Made by a program: the position numbers and the translations under genes. The notes under the pieces were generated by a model. That model made no database searches. It was given only the letters and a program-made list of their open reading frames with translations, and had not been told where the DNA came from. From Lingula anatina (Eukaryota > Brachiopoda > Lingulata > Lingulida > Lingulidae), in the NCBI RefSeq assembly GCF_001039355.2, contig NW_019775358.1:63467-127466 (forward strand): DNA of 64,000 nucleotides, written 5' to 3'. Shown one piece after another: positions 36,035 through 47,662 of this stretch (the stretch's first letter is position 1; every line of letters begins with the position of its first letter).

Positions 36035-39000
36035 ATGCTGAATATGTCCAGACTTATTCAACACCGCCTGCTTGGGCTAGCGATGATAGGACCACCTAAC
36101 AGAAAATATGGAAGATTTATCCTACTTGCACAAAACTTATCAAAGAAGATACAGCCGCCCGTATTTGTTAAACAAAGGGAAATGACGCCAGTTATCCACC
36201 TCAAGCAAGGCCTGGTGAAACAGTCATGGCGTTTTAGAAAGGTTAGTGATATAAGATATTGTTTTAAATCTTTCGTCTCCATGTGCTCATTTTCAAGTCA
36301 ATAAATCCTTGTCTAAAATAATATCAAATCAAGACATCTCTCAGTAATGTTCAATTCCAAAGCGAAGATTTGTTAAAATAGGTGGTACTTTTGTCTGCGA
36401 TATATCATGTGATGAAGCAATTAAATTAATTTTTGACATCTATCAGGCTTTTGATAGTGGATATATTAATGATGGTAAGTCTGGGTCATACTGCGCTTGC
36501 AACTTTTTTGTAACCCTTTGGCAAATTCAGTCGCAAGGAGGTTGTCATAGGTTTTAAAGTGGTCGCATAAAGTTGCTTACAGGTCGCAAGCTATCATTGA
36601 CACATAAAACCTTTTTTTGTGCACCGACAACAAATACGACTGAGGATGACAAATATCGGTACCCTAATGGTTGCTTATCGGTCTTTCCTTGGTTTCCACC
36701 AGTTCGTTATAACCAGACTAAAACCAGGCGCATGCCACTTGCAACTGCACTGTCGAACAAGGATTAAAGCAAAATGAAATTTATAATCATCATTATTGCA
36801 GTGCTGGTTGCAATACTAATTAGATATTTAGCTATAGTAATGTTTGCTTTCTTACAATCGTTAAATAAAGAAAGCGCGTGATGTACTTGACCCGACTTCC
36901 AAGTATATAAGTATATATAGCCTACAGTATATAGCAGCCAACACCCCCCCTTTTTTTGTGAGGATTCTATTTTACTAGGAAGTTTTTCTTGTCTTCTGAG
37001 AGGGGAATGGATGTGAAAGCAGCTACCGCCATAAGTTTGTAAGACATGATCTGTGCGACCTTGTGGTTACCATTACAGTCCCACAACTGCTTTGCAATTA
37101 TCAAGTGGTCGACAGACGGTGTGCGACTGGTAAACTATAGCTTGAATGTGGCCGTTACAGGTTGCAGATACCATAAATTAGGCAACATTATTTTGACCTG
37201 TGTACGAGATGTTGCCGATCAAAATATGCCAAAGATTCTCATTCAGCTCGCAAAGTTATCACAAGCGACCGCCAGATTTTGTGGCTGCTAAACGGTTGAC
37301 AAAATGTTGCAAATACAGTGCAGGCCCGTAGCCGGAGGGGGAGGGGTCTGGGGNCCAATCATGTATTGATAATTGTAGAAATACTTGACTAAATCTAACC
37401 ACTGCTATGGCACTCGATTAAATGTTGGTAACTACGATACATTACATTTGTAAAGTACAAGAACTTGAAGGGTAAATATCAAGACAATACATGGTGGAGC
37501 TGAACACAAAGGAACCAAAAACACTGGCATCAAAGGAGCAATTGACTACAAATTTGGTTTTTCTAGGCAGAACTTTAGACATACATTTCAAACCATTTAG
37601 TGGATTTTTTGCGATGCTTACATTTAATTTAATTAAGACACACTGTTTAGTACCTTCTCTTTTATTAAGAAACACATCAGTACATTAAATTATGTACACA
37701 ATATGACATGTTTATCGGTTTTTCTTTTAAGCCTCCAACTGTGACACTCTGGGGGTCTAGGAGTAACATGCTAAGTAATGACAGTTTACAGTATATCCAT
37801 TTAATTTTTTGCAACGGGATATATACATTAACAAATATTTTGGTGCAATTTCACCATTGGGCCTATATTAATCACTTGGGTGCCATTAAAACTTTGATTA
37901 TCACATAAGTACCAATGAACAATAACAGGATCGATGGATCATGTGCAAACGTAAACACACATAGAAATAGAATTCAGTGTAAAAAATAATGACATTTACC
38001 ATTAAAGGTTATAGAATGAGATTTAAAACTTTGGAAAATATACAGGCCCGTAGTCAGGGGGGGTTCGGGGGGTTCGAAAGAACCGCCCCTTTTGCTGGGA
38101 AAAGGTTCACTCTGGGTAAAATTTAATCTAGGTACACGAAGTTTTTATGGAAAAAGGTCCACTTTTTCAGAAAAAGAACCCTCTTTTGAAATTGCTGGCT
38201 ACGGCCTGCAGTGTGACCCATGCTTTACTGGCCAAATGTGAATAAATACAACAAGCAATATTGAATAAGTGCCGAAGTGTAAACTTTGTATTTCCGTGCT
38301 CTTTCAGCCTGTGGAATACCCTCAAGTAACTGGCTCGGTTCACTGGAGACGAAAAATGCGCACCTTATTTAGGGCCTTCGACGTAAACGGTGATGGTTAC
38401 TTGACAAAAGAAGATTTTGAGATGAGCGCCAGGCGTGGTTCAGAGTACATGAATCTTGATGGTAAGTGTATTTTAATAAATGTATTTTAATACACAAAAT
38501 TAAATTTTTGAATATAAATAGAAATATTGGTTTCATATTGTAGACTCGTTTGGCAATAAAAGCAATATTGTGTTTCTTTAATATTTTATCATTTATCCAG
38601 TAAGTAACCCTTTTTTTATTTCGCACAGACGCGTACACACGCATTTAACGTACAAATGTGTCTTTCAGTCAAAACAATTAAAAACAAATGTAAAAGAAGG
38701 ACTAGGGCTATTGTAATATACATAGTCATTGTCTATTTATATATATACTGTAATGTATACATTTCAGACGAAAACACTAAAATTCTTCTAGACCAACGCC
38801 TTATCTACTGGAGAGATTCAATTTCTAAAGATTCGACAGGTAGGAATACAAGTAAAATATTCGAGGATCAGTTCGTGGAGAATCAGCTCGTCAACATGAA
38901 CGACATCAATTTCCGAGAAATTTACTGTGATATCCTTTCTTCGAGATTTCAAATGATGGATCTTGACGGCGATGGACTTATTTCTCCAGATAAACATGCT

Positions 39001-39189
39001 GCTATTTTCTACAGTTTCAATATCCCTACTGAGCACTCAAAGAAAGTATTCGACATCATAGATAGCGACAGTGACGGCTTCATTACCCAAGAAGATTTCA
39101 TTCACGCATATATTGAATTTTATTTAACCGAAAATCCTGACAACAAATACAACGAGTGCTACGGTCCGCTCGTTGACAATAAAAATTGA
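36035..39189 (+). CDS. EF-10: EF-hand calcium-binding protein with an altered second loop
   Basis: Exons 36035-36241 (69 codons from internal ATG; upstream in-frame ATG at 35945), 38308-38461 and 38768-39189 join to 260 residues. The ancestral ATG is ATT. Loop 1 is D-V-N-G-D-G with Asp12. Loop 2 is D-L-D-G-D-G-L-I-S-P-D-K, where Lys replaces Glu12. Loop 3 is D-S-D-S-D-G with Asp12 in place of Glu12, which in EF-hands favours magnesium. Intron 1 is the longest in the array (2.07 kb), because the intronic MITE is itself interrupted by a nested insertion with an N at 37354. All splice sites are GT-AG. Calcium affinity is probably reduced relative to EF-3 and EF-4. Functional status is uncertain but the frame is fully open. 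Confidence 0.82.
36478..38224. mobile_element. Harbinger-like MITE in EF-10 intron 1, split by a nested element
   Basis: The left part 36478-37321 and the right end 38210-38224 belong to the intron-1 family. They are separated by 37322-38209. The hydrophobic ORF lies at 36774-36881. Confidence 0.7.
37322..38209. mobile_element. Nested 'caggcccgtagcc' element(s)
   Basis: Starts 'caggcccgtagccggagg' and ends 'attgctggctacggcctg', inverted ends of about 13 bases, flanked by 'cagtg' on both sides as a likely 5-base target duplication. A second internal start, 'caggcccgtagtcaggggg', at 38043 suggests two copies or a composite. An N at 37354 marks an assembly join. No protein is recognised in the 700-base middle. 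Confidence 0.65.
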
Positions 39190-41434
39190 TGTTTTTTTTC
39201 TATCGCCAAAAGAGAAAAAACAAATGTTTTGCCCAAATGATTGCCGAGTTTACAAGAAACACATATGTACTGCAATGAAAATAACATTTCATATATTAAG
39301 TTTTCGAGATAAGGACCTAAATATACGGGATCAGTAAAAAAGGCAAGTACAGAAATAAATGCCGAATGTGTAAAACACAAAATGAACAAAATGACCTATG
39401 AATTCCAGACGAGGACTGTTGTACTTGTATATTACCTTAGTCACATATAAAGTAATATAAATGAATGTAGTCGTTTGTTCGTGAAATATTTGTTGTGAGA
39501 CGATAACACATGATGCTAAAACTCTCTGAAATATATTCAAAGATTTGATATATTACAATTAATTTAATAGCTTGTAACAGGCACGTAATTTGCTCTAGCA
39601 TTAGCTTGCACTGACACTAAAAGCAGATATCAAGTCTTTTCATAAAGTAAAAATGTTATGTAGCTTAAAAGAAAAGCCGTGAATAGGAACACCAACAGTT
39701 ACATCAATATTTATCGTAAACATACCCCATATTACACACCTGTATAAGTTTTCTAAAATTAATATTTTTACATGCAGTATGAATTGTATGAGACCAATCA
39801 ACCTTACCGATATGGTTGCATGCTGTATGCTTATGTCAAAATTAAAAGCTTTTATTTCAAATGTTGTCCATTTGAATGTGAAAAACATTTTTCACAAAAT
39901 AAGCCTCAACTCTCATGGCGTTCATCTTCAATTCTTGTACATCTTCTTTTGCAGTTATGTAGTATTTTCATGTCAGTAGTTTCATCTAAAAACACACTGC
40001 CATTTCCACAGGTCTGATGCCTTGCGCTAGTTGTATTTTCCGAATAACCACAGATACAGTAGTACAATTAAAAAAACCAATGCTAGAATTGTAGAACTGG
40101 TTAATTTTCCATCATAAGTATGTAAATGATTACCCAGTGCCCTAGCATCGTCTGCTGAAAGCCTGCACCCTTTTCATTAAAGATTTGAAGCGGGATATAC
40201 CATTAAAGATAGACTGAGGTCCTTTTCTCATAGATCGGTATACTATAGCTACATGTATTATACCGGTACACTTGCAAAGGCCCTTACATAAAAGTACGTG
40301 CGATACTCCCCAACACAAGTTCGTTCCCTGCTCTTTACTTCATTAATTTTAAGTGAATAGGAACACCAACAGTTAAATCAATATTTATCGTAAACATACC
40401 CCATATTACACACCTGTATAAGTTTTCTTAGATTAATATTTTTACACGCAGTAGAAGTGTATGAGACCAATCAACCTTACCGATATGGTTGCATGCTGTA
40501 TGCTTATGTCAAAATTAAAAGCTTTTATTTCAAATGTTGTCCATTTGAATGTAAAAAACATTTTTTCACAAAATAAGCCTCAACTCTCATGGCGTTCACC
40601 TTCAATTCTTGTACATCTTCTTTTGCAGTTATGTAGTATTTTCATGTCAGTATAGTTTCATCTAAAAACACACTGCCATTTCCACAGGTCTGATGCCTTG
40701 CGCTAGTTGTATTTTCCGAATAACCACAGATACAGTAGTACAATTAAAGAACCAATGCTAGAATTGTAGAATTGGTTAATTTTCCATCAAAAGTATGTAA
40801 ATGATTACCCAGTGCCCTAGCATCGTCTGCTGAAAGCCTGCACCCTTTTCATTAAAGATTTGAAGCGGGATATACCATTAAAGATAGACTGAGGTCTTTT
40901 TCTCATAGATCGGTATTCTATAGCTACATGTATTATACCGGTACACTTGCAAAGGCCCTTACATAAAAGTACGTGCGATACTCCCCAACACAAGTTCGTT
41001 CCCTGCTCTTTACTTCATTAATTTTAAGTTTACAGCAAGATCGAGGCTCCTTATAGGCGATTATCTTACGTAATACGTAGGGTTTAAAGTTGTCAATTTC
41101 GCAAAGTGTAAAAGTGCAACGCCAAAGTATACCGTTCCTGCTTGATGGGAAAAGGGTCTCAGTCTCGAGAAACTTGGTGACACGCCATTGTTATAATGAA
41201 ATGCAAATACACATAATATCTGCGATAAGAAAACTAACGGTCCCGACCTTTATATAACGTTCTGACTATCAGCTTACTAAACGAGTTGATATGCGATACT
41301 TAAATGTTGACTGTGTGGAAATGTACACAAAAGACACAACTTCTTTCACATTTCAGTGAAAATGTCTTTTTGTAGCCTGCATACAAATATGTTTAATTCA
41401 GACCAAACTATCATTCGTAAAATAGAACAAGCGT
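39190..41434. other. EF-10 3' flank with an internal tandem duplication
   Basis: 39190-39670 is conserved 3' flank. 39672-40340 and 40353-41033 are two direct copies of about 680 bases, both beginning 'gtgaataggaacaccaac'. 41034-41434 is the EF-11 5' flank with the eroded promoter 'gtacacaaaag' at about 41323. No gene is supported. Confidence 0.65.
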
Positions 41435-41479
41435 GTGAACGTAAAGCGCTTTTTCGGGCCAGAAATTTCTTGTAAAGCA

Positions 41480-43715
41480 ATGCTGAATATGCCAAGACTT
41501 ATTCAACACCGCCTGCTTGGACTAGCGATGATAGGACCAACAAACAGAAAATATGGGAGATTAATTCTACCTGCTCAAAACTTATCAAACAAGATAACAG
41601 TGCTCGTATTTGATAAACAAAGGGGAATGGCGCCAGTTATCCACCTCAAGCAAGGCCTGGTGAAACAGCCATGGCGTTTTAGAAAGGTTGGTGACATTAG
41701 ATACTGTGTGTTAAGTCATTCGTCTCCATGTGTTCTTTTTCAAGTCAATGAATCTTTGTCTTAAATAATATCAAAGCAAGACAACAATAGTATTCAATTC
41801 CAAAGTCAAGATCTGTTAAAAAAGGTGGTACTTTTGTCTGCGATATATCATGTGATGAAGCAATCAAAGCAATTTTTGACATCTATCACGCTTTTGATAG
41901 TGGAGATTTTTATGATGGCAATTAAGTCTGGGACATACTGTGCTTGCAACCTTTTTGTAACCCTTTGGCAAACTCAGTCGCAAGGAGGTTGTCATAGGTT
42001 TTAAAGTGGTTGCATAATGTTGCTTACAGGCTAAAAGCTATCATTGACACATAAACCTTTTTTGTGCACCGACAACAAATGCGACTGAGGATAACAAATA
42101 TTGGTACCCCAATGGTTGCTTATCGGTCTTTTCTTTGTTGCCAGTAGTTCGTTATAACCAGACTAAAACCAGGCCACTTGCAACTGCACGGTTGAACAAG
42201 GACTTAAGCATAATGGAATTTATAATTATCATTATTACAGTGCTGGTTGCAATACAAATTAGATATTTAGCTATAGCAATGTATGTTTTCTTACAATCGT
42301 TAAAAAAAGAAAGCGCGTGACGAAACTAACCCGACTTCCAAGTATACAGCAGCCAACACGCTTCCTGGTCTTTATGAAGGTTCCATTTCACTAGGTTTTC
42401 TTGTCTTCTGAGAGGGAAATAGATGTGAAATCAGCTACCGTCATAAGTTTGCAACACATATAATCTGTGCGACTTTGTGGTTACCAGTCGGCAATCGATC
42501 GCTACAGTCCTGCAACCGTTTCTCATTTATCAAGTTGTCGCTGACAGGTTGTGTATCGCCCTGCAAACGGTGTTCGACTGGTAAACTATAGGTTGAATGT
42601 GGTTTTTAGAGGTTGCTTATACCATACATACCGCCACATTGTTGTGCAAGAGGTTGCCGATCAAAATATGCCAAAGCTTCTTATTCAGCTCTCAAAGTGA
42701 TCACAAGCGACCGCCAGATTTTGTGGTTGTTAAAAGGTTGTCAAAAGGTTGCAAGCACAGTGTGACCCGTGCTTTACTGGCCAAATGTGAATAAATACAA
42801 CAAGCAATATAACATAAGTGCCCAAGTGTAACCTTGGTATTTCCTTGCTCTTTCAGCCTGTGGAATACCCTCAAATAACTGGCACCGATCATTGGAGACG
42901 AAAAATGCGCACTGTATTTAGGGCCTTCGACGTAAACGGTGATGGTTACTTGACCAGAGAAGATGTAGAGATGAGCGCCAGGCGGAGTTCAGAGTTCATG
43001 AAGCTTGATGGTAAATGTATTAATTTTTAATATAAATGACAATATTGGTTTCATACTAAAGGCTTGTTTGGCTATAAAAGCAATACTATATATTATGTTT
43101 CTAAAATATTTTATCATTTATCCAGTAAGTAGGCCTAACCCTTTTTATTTCGCACAGACGCGTACACACGCATTTAAAGTACAAATGTTTCTTTCAGTCA
43201 AAACAATTAAAAACCAAATATGAAAAAGGATTATTGTAATATACATAGTCTTCGATCTATTTGTATATATATACTGTACCGTAAACATTTCAGACGAAAA
43301 CACCAAAATCCTTCTTGACCATCGCCTTACCTTCTGGAGAGATTCAATTTCTAAAGATTCGGCAGGTAGAAATATAAGTAAAATATCCGAAGATCAGTTT
43401 GTGGAGAATCAGCTCGTCACCATGAACAACAGTAATTTCCGAGAAAGTTTCTTTGATATCCTTTCTTCAAGATTTCAAATGATGGATCTTGACGGCGATG
43501 GACTTATTTCTCCAGATGAACATGCTGCTATTTTCTACGGTTTCAACATCCCTACTGAGCACTCAAAAAAAGTGTTCGACATCATAGACAGCGACAGTGA
43601 CGGCTTCATTACCCATGACGAGTTTATTCGCGCATTTATTGAATTTTATTTAACCGAAAATCCTGACAACAAATATAACGAGTTCCACAGTCCGCTCATT
43701 GACAATAAAGATTGA
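41480..43715 (+). CDS. EF-11: EF-hand calcium-binding protein, SCP/photoprotein-like
   Basis: Exons 41480-41686 (69 codons from the internal ATG), 42857-43010 and 43294-43715 join to 260 residues, phases 0 and 1. The ancestral start is ATT and, unlike EF-7, -9 and -10, no upstream in-frame ATG exists, so the internal Met is the likely start. Loop 1 is D-V-N-G-D-G-Y-L-T-R-E-D, loop 2 D-L-D-G-D-G with Glu12, and loop 3 D-S-D-S-D-G-F-I-T-H-D-E with Glu12: all keep their ligands. The tail is F-H-S-P-L-I-D, so the usual Gly is lost. Intron 1 contains the full-length Harbinger-like MITE (41925-42773) with a clean TTA on both sides. It is the last complete unit of the array. Confidence 0.85.
41925..42773. 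mobile_element. Full-length Harbinger-like MITE in EF-11 intron 1
   Basis: From 'agtctgggacatactgtgc' to 'cagtgtgacccgtgct', flanked by TTA on both sides, the best preserved target duplication of the family. Contains the hydrophobic ORF at 42213-42320. Confidence 0.75.
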
Positions 43716-44796
43716 TGTTTTTTCTATCTCCAAAAGAGAAAAAACAAATATTTTACCCAAATGATTTTTGAGTTTACAAGAAATACATATCTAATGCAAT
43801 GAACATAACATTTCATATATTAAGATTCGAGATGAGTGCCTGAACATACGTGAACAGTAAAAAAAGACACGTATTTTAAGATCATAAACTAACAATATTA
43901 TGCACCTTATGAATTGTATGAGACCAATCAACCTTCCCAAAATGGTTGATTGCTGCTGAATGTTTAGTACAAAGGGACAAAATAGACAATAAGTCAAAAC
44001 CTGTAAAATTAAATCATTTTCAGTACGAAGTAATTGCTTGTAACAGGAACATGGTTTGTTCTAACTCGCACTGACACTAAAACTGATACGTTTTTCATAA
44101 ACTAACGATGTTATGCAGCTCTTCCACATCTAGGACGCCAAAAAAGTGGATGCTCGCTGATCTTATCTGTGGGTCAAGTACGCTTCTGTCATACTTGTAA
44201 GCTTTTATTTCAAACGACTCCATTCGAATGTTAAAACTTTTTTTCACAAAATAAACCTCAACTCTCATGACGTTCACCTTCAATTCTTGTAAATCAGTTG
44301 CAGTATTTTTATATCAATAGTTTTATCTAAACACATACTGACATCTCCACAGGCCTGATGCCTGGCCCAAGTTACATACTCAACAGACACAGATAAGTTG
44401 GTACAATTAAAGAATCAATGGTAATCATGCTGTTAAGAATTGGTTAATTTTCCATCAAAAGTATCAAAATGATTATTGAATGCCCTGAAATAGGTACTAG
44501 TATCTTCTGCTTTATGCCTGTACCTTTGACAGCGTTGCTGTCTTGGTTTTATTTATTTTTTTTAAGATTTGAAGCGGGATATACCATTAAAGATCAGCTT
44601 ACAAAACGAGTTGATACGCGATACTTAAATGCTGACTGGGTGAAAAAGTACACAAAAGAAACGGCTCCTCTCACATTTCAGTGAATATGTCCTTTTGTAG
44701 CCTGCATACAAATGTTTAATTCAGACCACACTTCGTAATACAGAACAAGAGTGTGAACTTTAGGCGCTTTTCGGGACAGAAATTTCTTGCAAACTA
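43716..44796. other. EF-11 3' flank and EF-12 5' flank
   Basis: 43880-44500 matches the left edge of the window (1-760). It contains 'gtgcctgaacatacg' from the conserved 3' flank and the eroded promoter 'gtacacaaaag' at 44648. No gene is supported. Confidence 0.6.
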
Positions 44797-45636
44797 ATGC
44801 TGAATATGCCAAGACTTATTCAACGCCGCTTGCTTGGGCTAGTGACGATAGTACAACCTTACAGAAAATATAGGAGATTTATCCTACCTGCGCAAAACTT
44901 ATTAAAGAAGATAGAGCTGCCCGTATTTTCTAAACAAAGGGAAATGAAGACCAGTTATCCAGCTCAATCAAGGCCTGGTGAAGCAGCCACTGCGTTTGAG
45001 AAAGGTAAGTGATAACTGATACTGTGTGTGAAGTCTTTCGATCCCATGTGTACCTTTACAAGCCAATAAATTCTAATTGGCACCGATCATTGGGAGCGCA
45101 AGATGCACACCTTGTTTAGGGCCTTCGACGTAAACGGTGTTGGTTGCTTAACAGAAGAAGATATGGAGATTTTCGGCAGACGTACTGCAGAGTATATGAA
45201 GCTTAATGGTATATGTATTAATTTTTGTTAAAAAATGTTGGATTCGTGTTTTAATTGCAGGCCTTCTTGGTAATGAAAATGATACGTAATTGTTTCTAAA
45301 CCATATTATTATATATTTTTCTAAACGATATTAGAAACTTATTTTATTTTTGCACAAATATTTCACTTTTATGTCATTATCAGCGAAAATCAATAAAAAT
45401 ATCAACCTACTCCAGCAGTATTTAAATATTCACATATATTCGCGTATTTTATTTTAAACATACGGTACTGTGTATATTTCAGTCGAAAACACCAAAATTT
45501 TTATTAACCAACGCCGCACCTACATGAGAGATGTGATTTCTAAAGATTCGACAGGAGAAAGTAAAGGCAAATTATTCGAGGATGATTTCGCGATGACCTC
45601 ATCAACATGAATGAAAGCAAGTTCCGAAAAATATCC
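44797..45636 (+). pseudogene. EF-12, 5' part: frameshifted exons 1-3 of an EF-hand gene
   Basis: Exon 1 44797-45004 starts at the internal ATG (ancestral start ATT). It has a one-base insertion near 44948 that shifts the frame through the end of the exon. The intron is largely deleted: exon 2 begins only at about 45078, without its acceptor and first codons, and runs to 45208. Its loop reads D-V-N-G-V-G, with Val replacing the Asp at loop position 5. Exon 3 starts at 45483, has a short deletion near 45591 that shifts the frame, and is cut at 45636 ('aaatatccttt') by foreign DNA. The missing part of exon 3 resumes at 54725. No Harbinger-like element is seen in what remains of intron 1. Confidence 0.8.
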
Positions 45637-47662
45637 TTTATGTCTCCTCCATCTCAGTGTACCACAAACTTTTATGGTCTCATTCATAGCAAGAAAGAAG
45701 GCAACAAGGAGTATTGATTGTTTGTGATTTGGCCAAACAAGGCCGCTTTTATTATATAACCCCTCTATCCTAATCGTTTTAACAATAATTACAATGTAGC
45801 AAATTGTTGCCTGTATTAAATGTTCTGGCCTTAGGGATAAAAGTTATATATCAAATCTTCAATAAGACTCATCATCCTAAAAATTATGATGCGACGAGTC
45901 AGCAAAAGCCAACAATTTTGCACAAATTTCATTTGTGGGGTTGCAAAGAGGCCCCCACTATGTCGAATATTCAATAACACTGGTTAGCCTAAGCAGTGAT
46001 TCAGTATAAGCTACAGTATTGCATCCAATTCTGCTTGTCTGATTGCGAAGGCGAGGCCGATGCATTGCCTATTGCAGGATTCTCAATACAAATCTACATA
46101 AGTACCGGCATGACAATGCTGTTAGCGGGTGACCTAATCCCTACTCCTTTTTTTTTTAACAAAGGAAGGGGGGAGGTTCAGTTTTTCCCATATGCTGAAA
46201 ACAGCTGGAAGAGTGAACTCTCTATAATTGCTATGCCATCCTAGCTTGCACCTTACTAGTTGATTAGTATTATAGTTAACAGTTTTAAGTGGTTATCTGC
46301 GGAAGAGCAATTTCCTTCCAGTTTATAGTTATCAATGACTAGAATAAAACGTGAACGAAGAAACAGAGTCGGGGATAAGCTACATAGGTATGTTCTTATA
46401 CAACTGATCCCCTTATATTCCTGATTTCAACAAATGTAGAGATGAACCCGCAAATCTTGCTGAGCCGTATTTTGAGAAAAGCATGACTGGGTCTTAAAAA
46501 TAGAGTCAAAATTCTCATACAACATGAAAAAAGCAGGTACACAAGTCGGATTTTTGCAACACTCCTGTCACAACACGTTGAAATGACTAATAATTGTGTA
46601 AGCAAAAACCGGGAATGGAGCCTGTTTGGCCCCTAAAACTGTGTATGTCAGATTCTTATACAGCTGTTCCAATGACCTCTGCAGTACGCACAGATCAAAA
46701 ATGGACCCGCAAGGCTTGCTGGGCCACTGTTCATTATATTTAAAAGTAATCTGAAAATGAACCACTAAATCTTCGTGTGACAATGTTACATCCTCTTATA
46801 AAGGTGACCCAATGTCATGTGAACTTAGGAGAATGTAATATGGAACGACAAGACTTGATATGTGGCTGGTGGTCGGCATTGTAAGAAGTCTACGGCTACA
46901 AATGAAAAATCAAAACTCTTAACACCATATGTCAATAATAATGTTTGATCAACCCGCAAGACTTGCTGGGCTGATGACTGTCCAATACAGAGGTAGCCTT
47001 TAAAGGACCTGTAAAGTCATGCGCAATGACAACCCGCATACAATTTCTTCTCCTTTTCCTCTGGACTAGGAAGATCGTGTGGAAGCGGCAATGCGTGCTG
47101 GACCACAGATTAACATAAGCAACAGCCGTCCTTCTGTTGAAGATGTAGAAGTTTAACTTGTAAAGGGCAAGACTCCAACCATTCATTGCTCTGGGCGAAT
47201 ACATCTGAAGATTTCACTGTGGCATTACTGGTAGGCGACTGTGTACTGGCACATTCGCTGGGCAGTGGTGCTCTTGACAGGTATACAACACTGAAAAATC
47301 AAAGTAGAAACGCACGCAGTATGATGGTCAAATATAATGCAAGCAAAGTTCAGTCTGCAGAGGAGACAAATGTGGTATGAAGGAGGAGACGGGGAAGGCA
47401 GTGGGTGAAATTTTTTGAACTGAAGATTTCAGTTGAAGATTTGAGATAACTTGTAGCTTAATTGTATCATGCGCGTGAACAGAATGAATCAAGCAGAATG
47501 AGGCCAGGCAGTGATGCCCCATGGTATAAGTAGCAACATGTGCCTCAATGGAGATTACCCCTCTAGGGCACAATTGAGCATGTGCGGAATGCACATGTGC
47601 GTAATTAAGCTCTGGAGATTGTTGTCGCCATAAAATGTCGTTTGACTACGCTAAACTTTCCT
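45637..47662. mobile_element. Insertion unit 1 inside EF-12 exon 3
   Basis: Begins 'atgtctcctccatctcagtg' and ends 'gactacgctaaactttccttt', where unit 2 begins with the same 'atgtctcctcc'. It contains three or four loose copies of an 'acccgcaagacttgctgggc' motif (46446, 46707, 46950, 47090), a hairpin 'catgtgcggaatgcacatg' at about 47579, and no recognisable protein. Both units end with the same 'tgaagatttcagttgaagat' and 'cataaaatgtcgtttgacta' blocks. The element class is not recognised. Confidence 0.6.

Noticed and set aside
37491-37908. Two plus-strand ORFs within the nested EF-10 intron insertion
   Set aside because: No recognisable protein features, AT-rich composition, and inside an interrupted mobile element.
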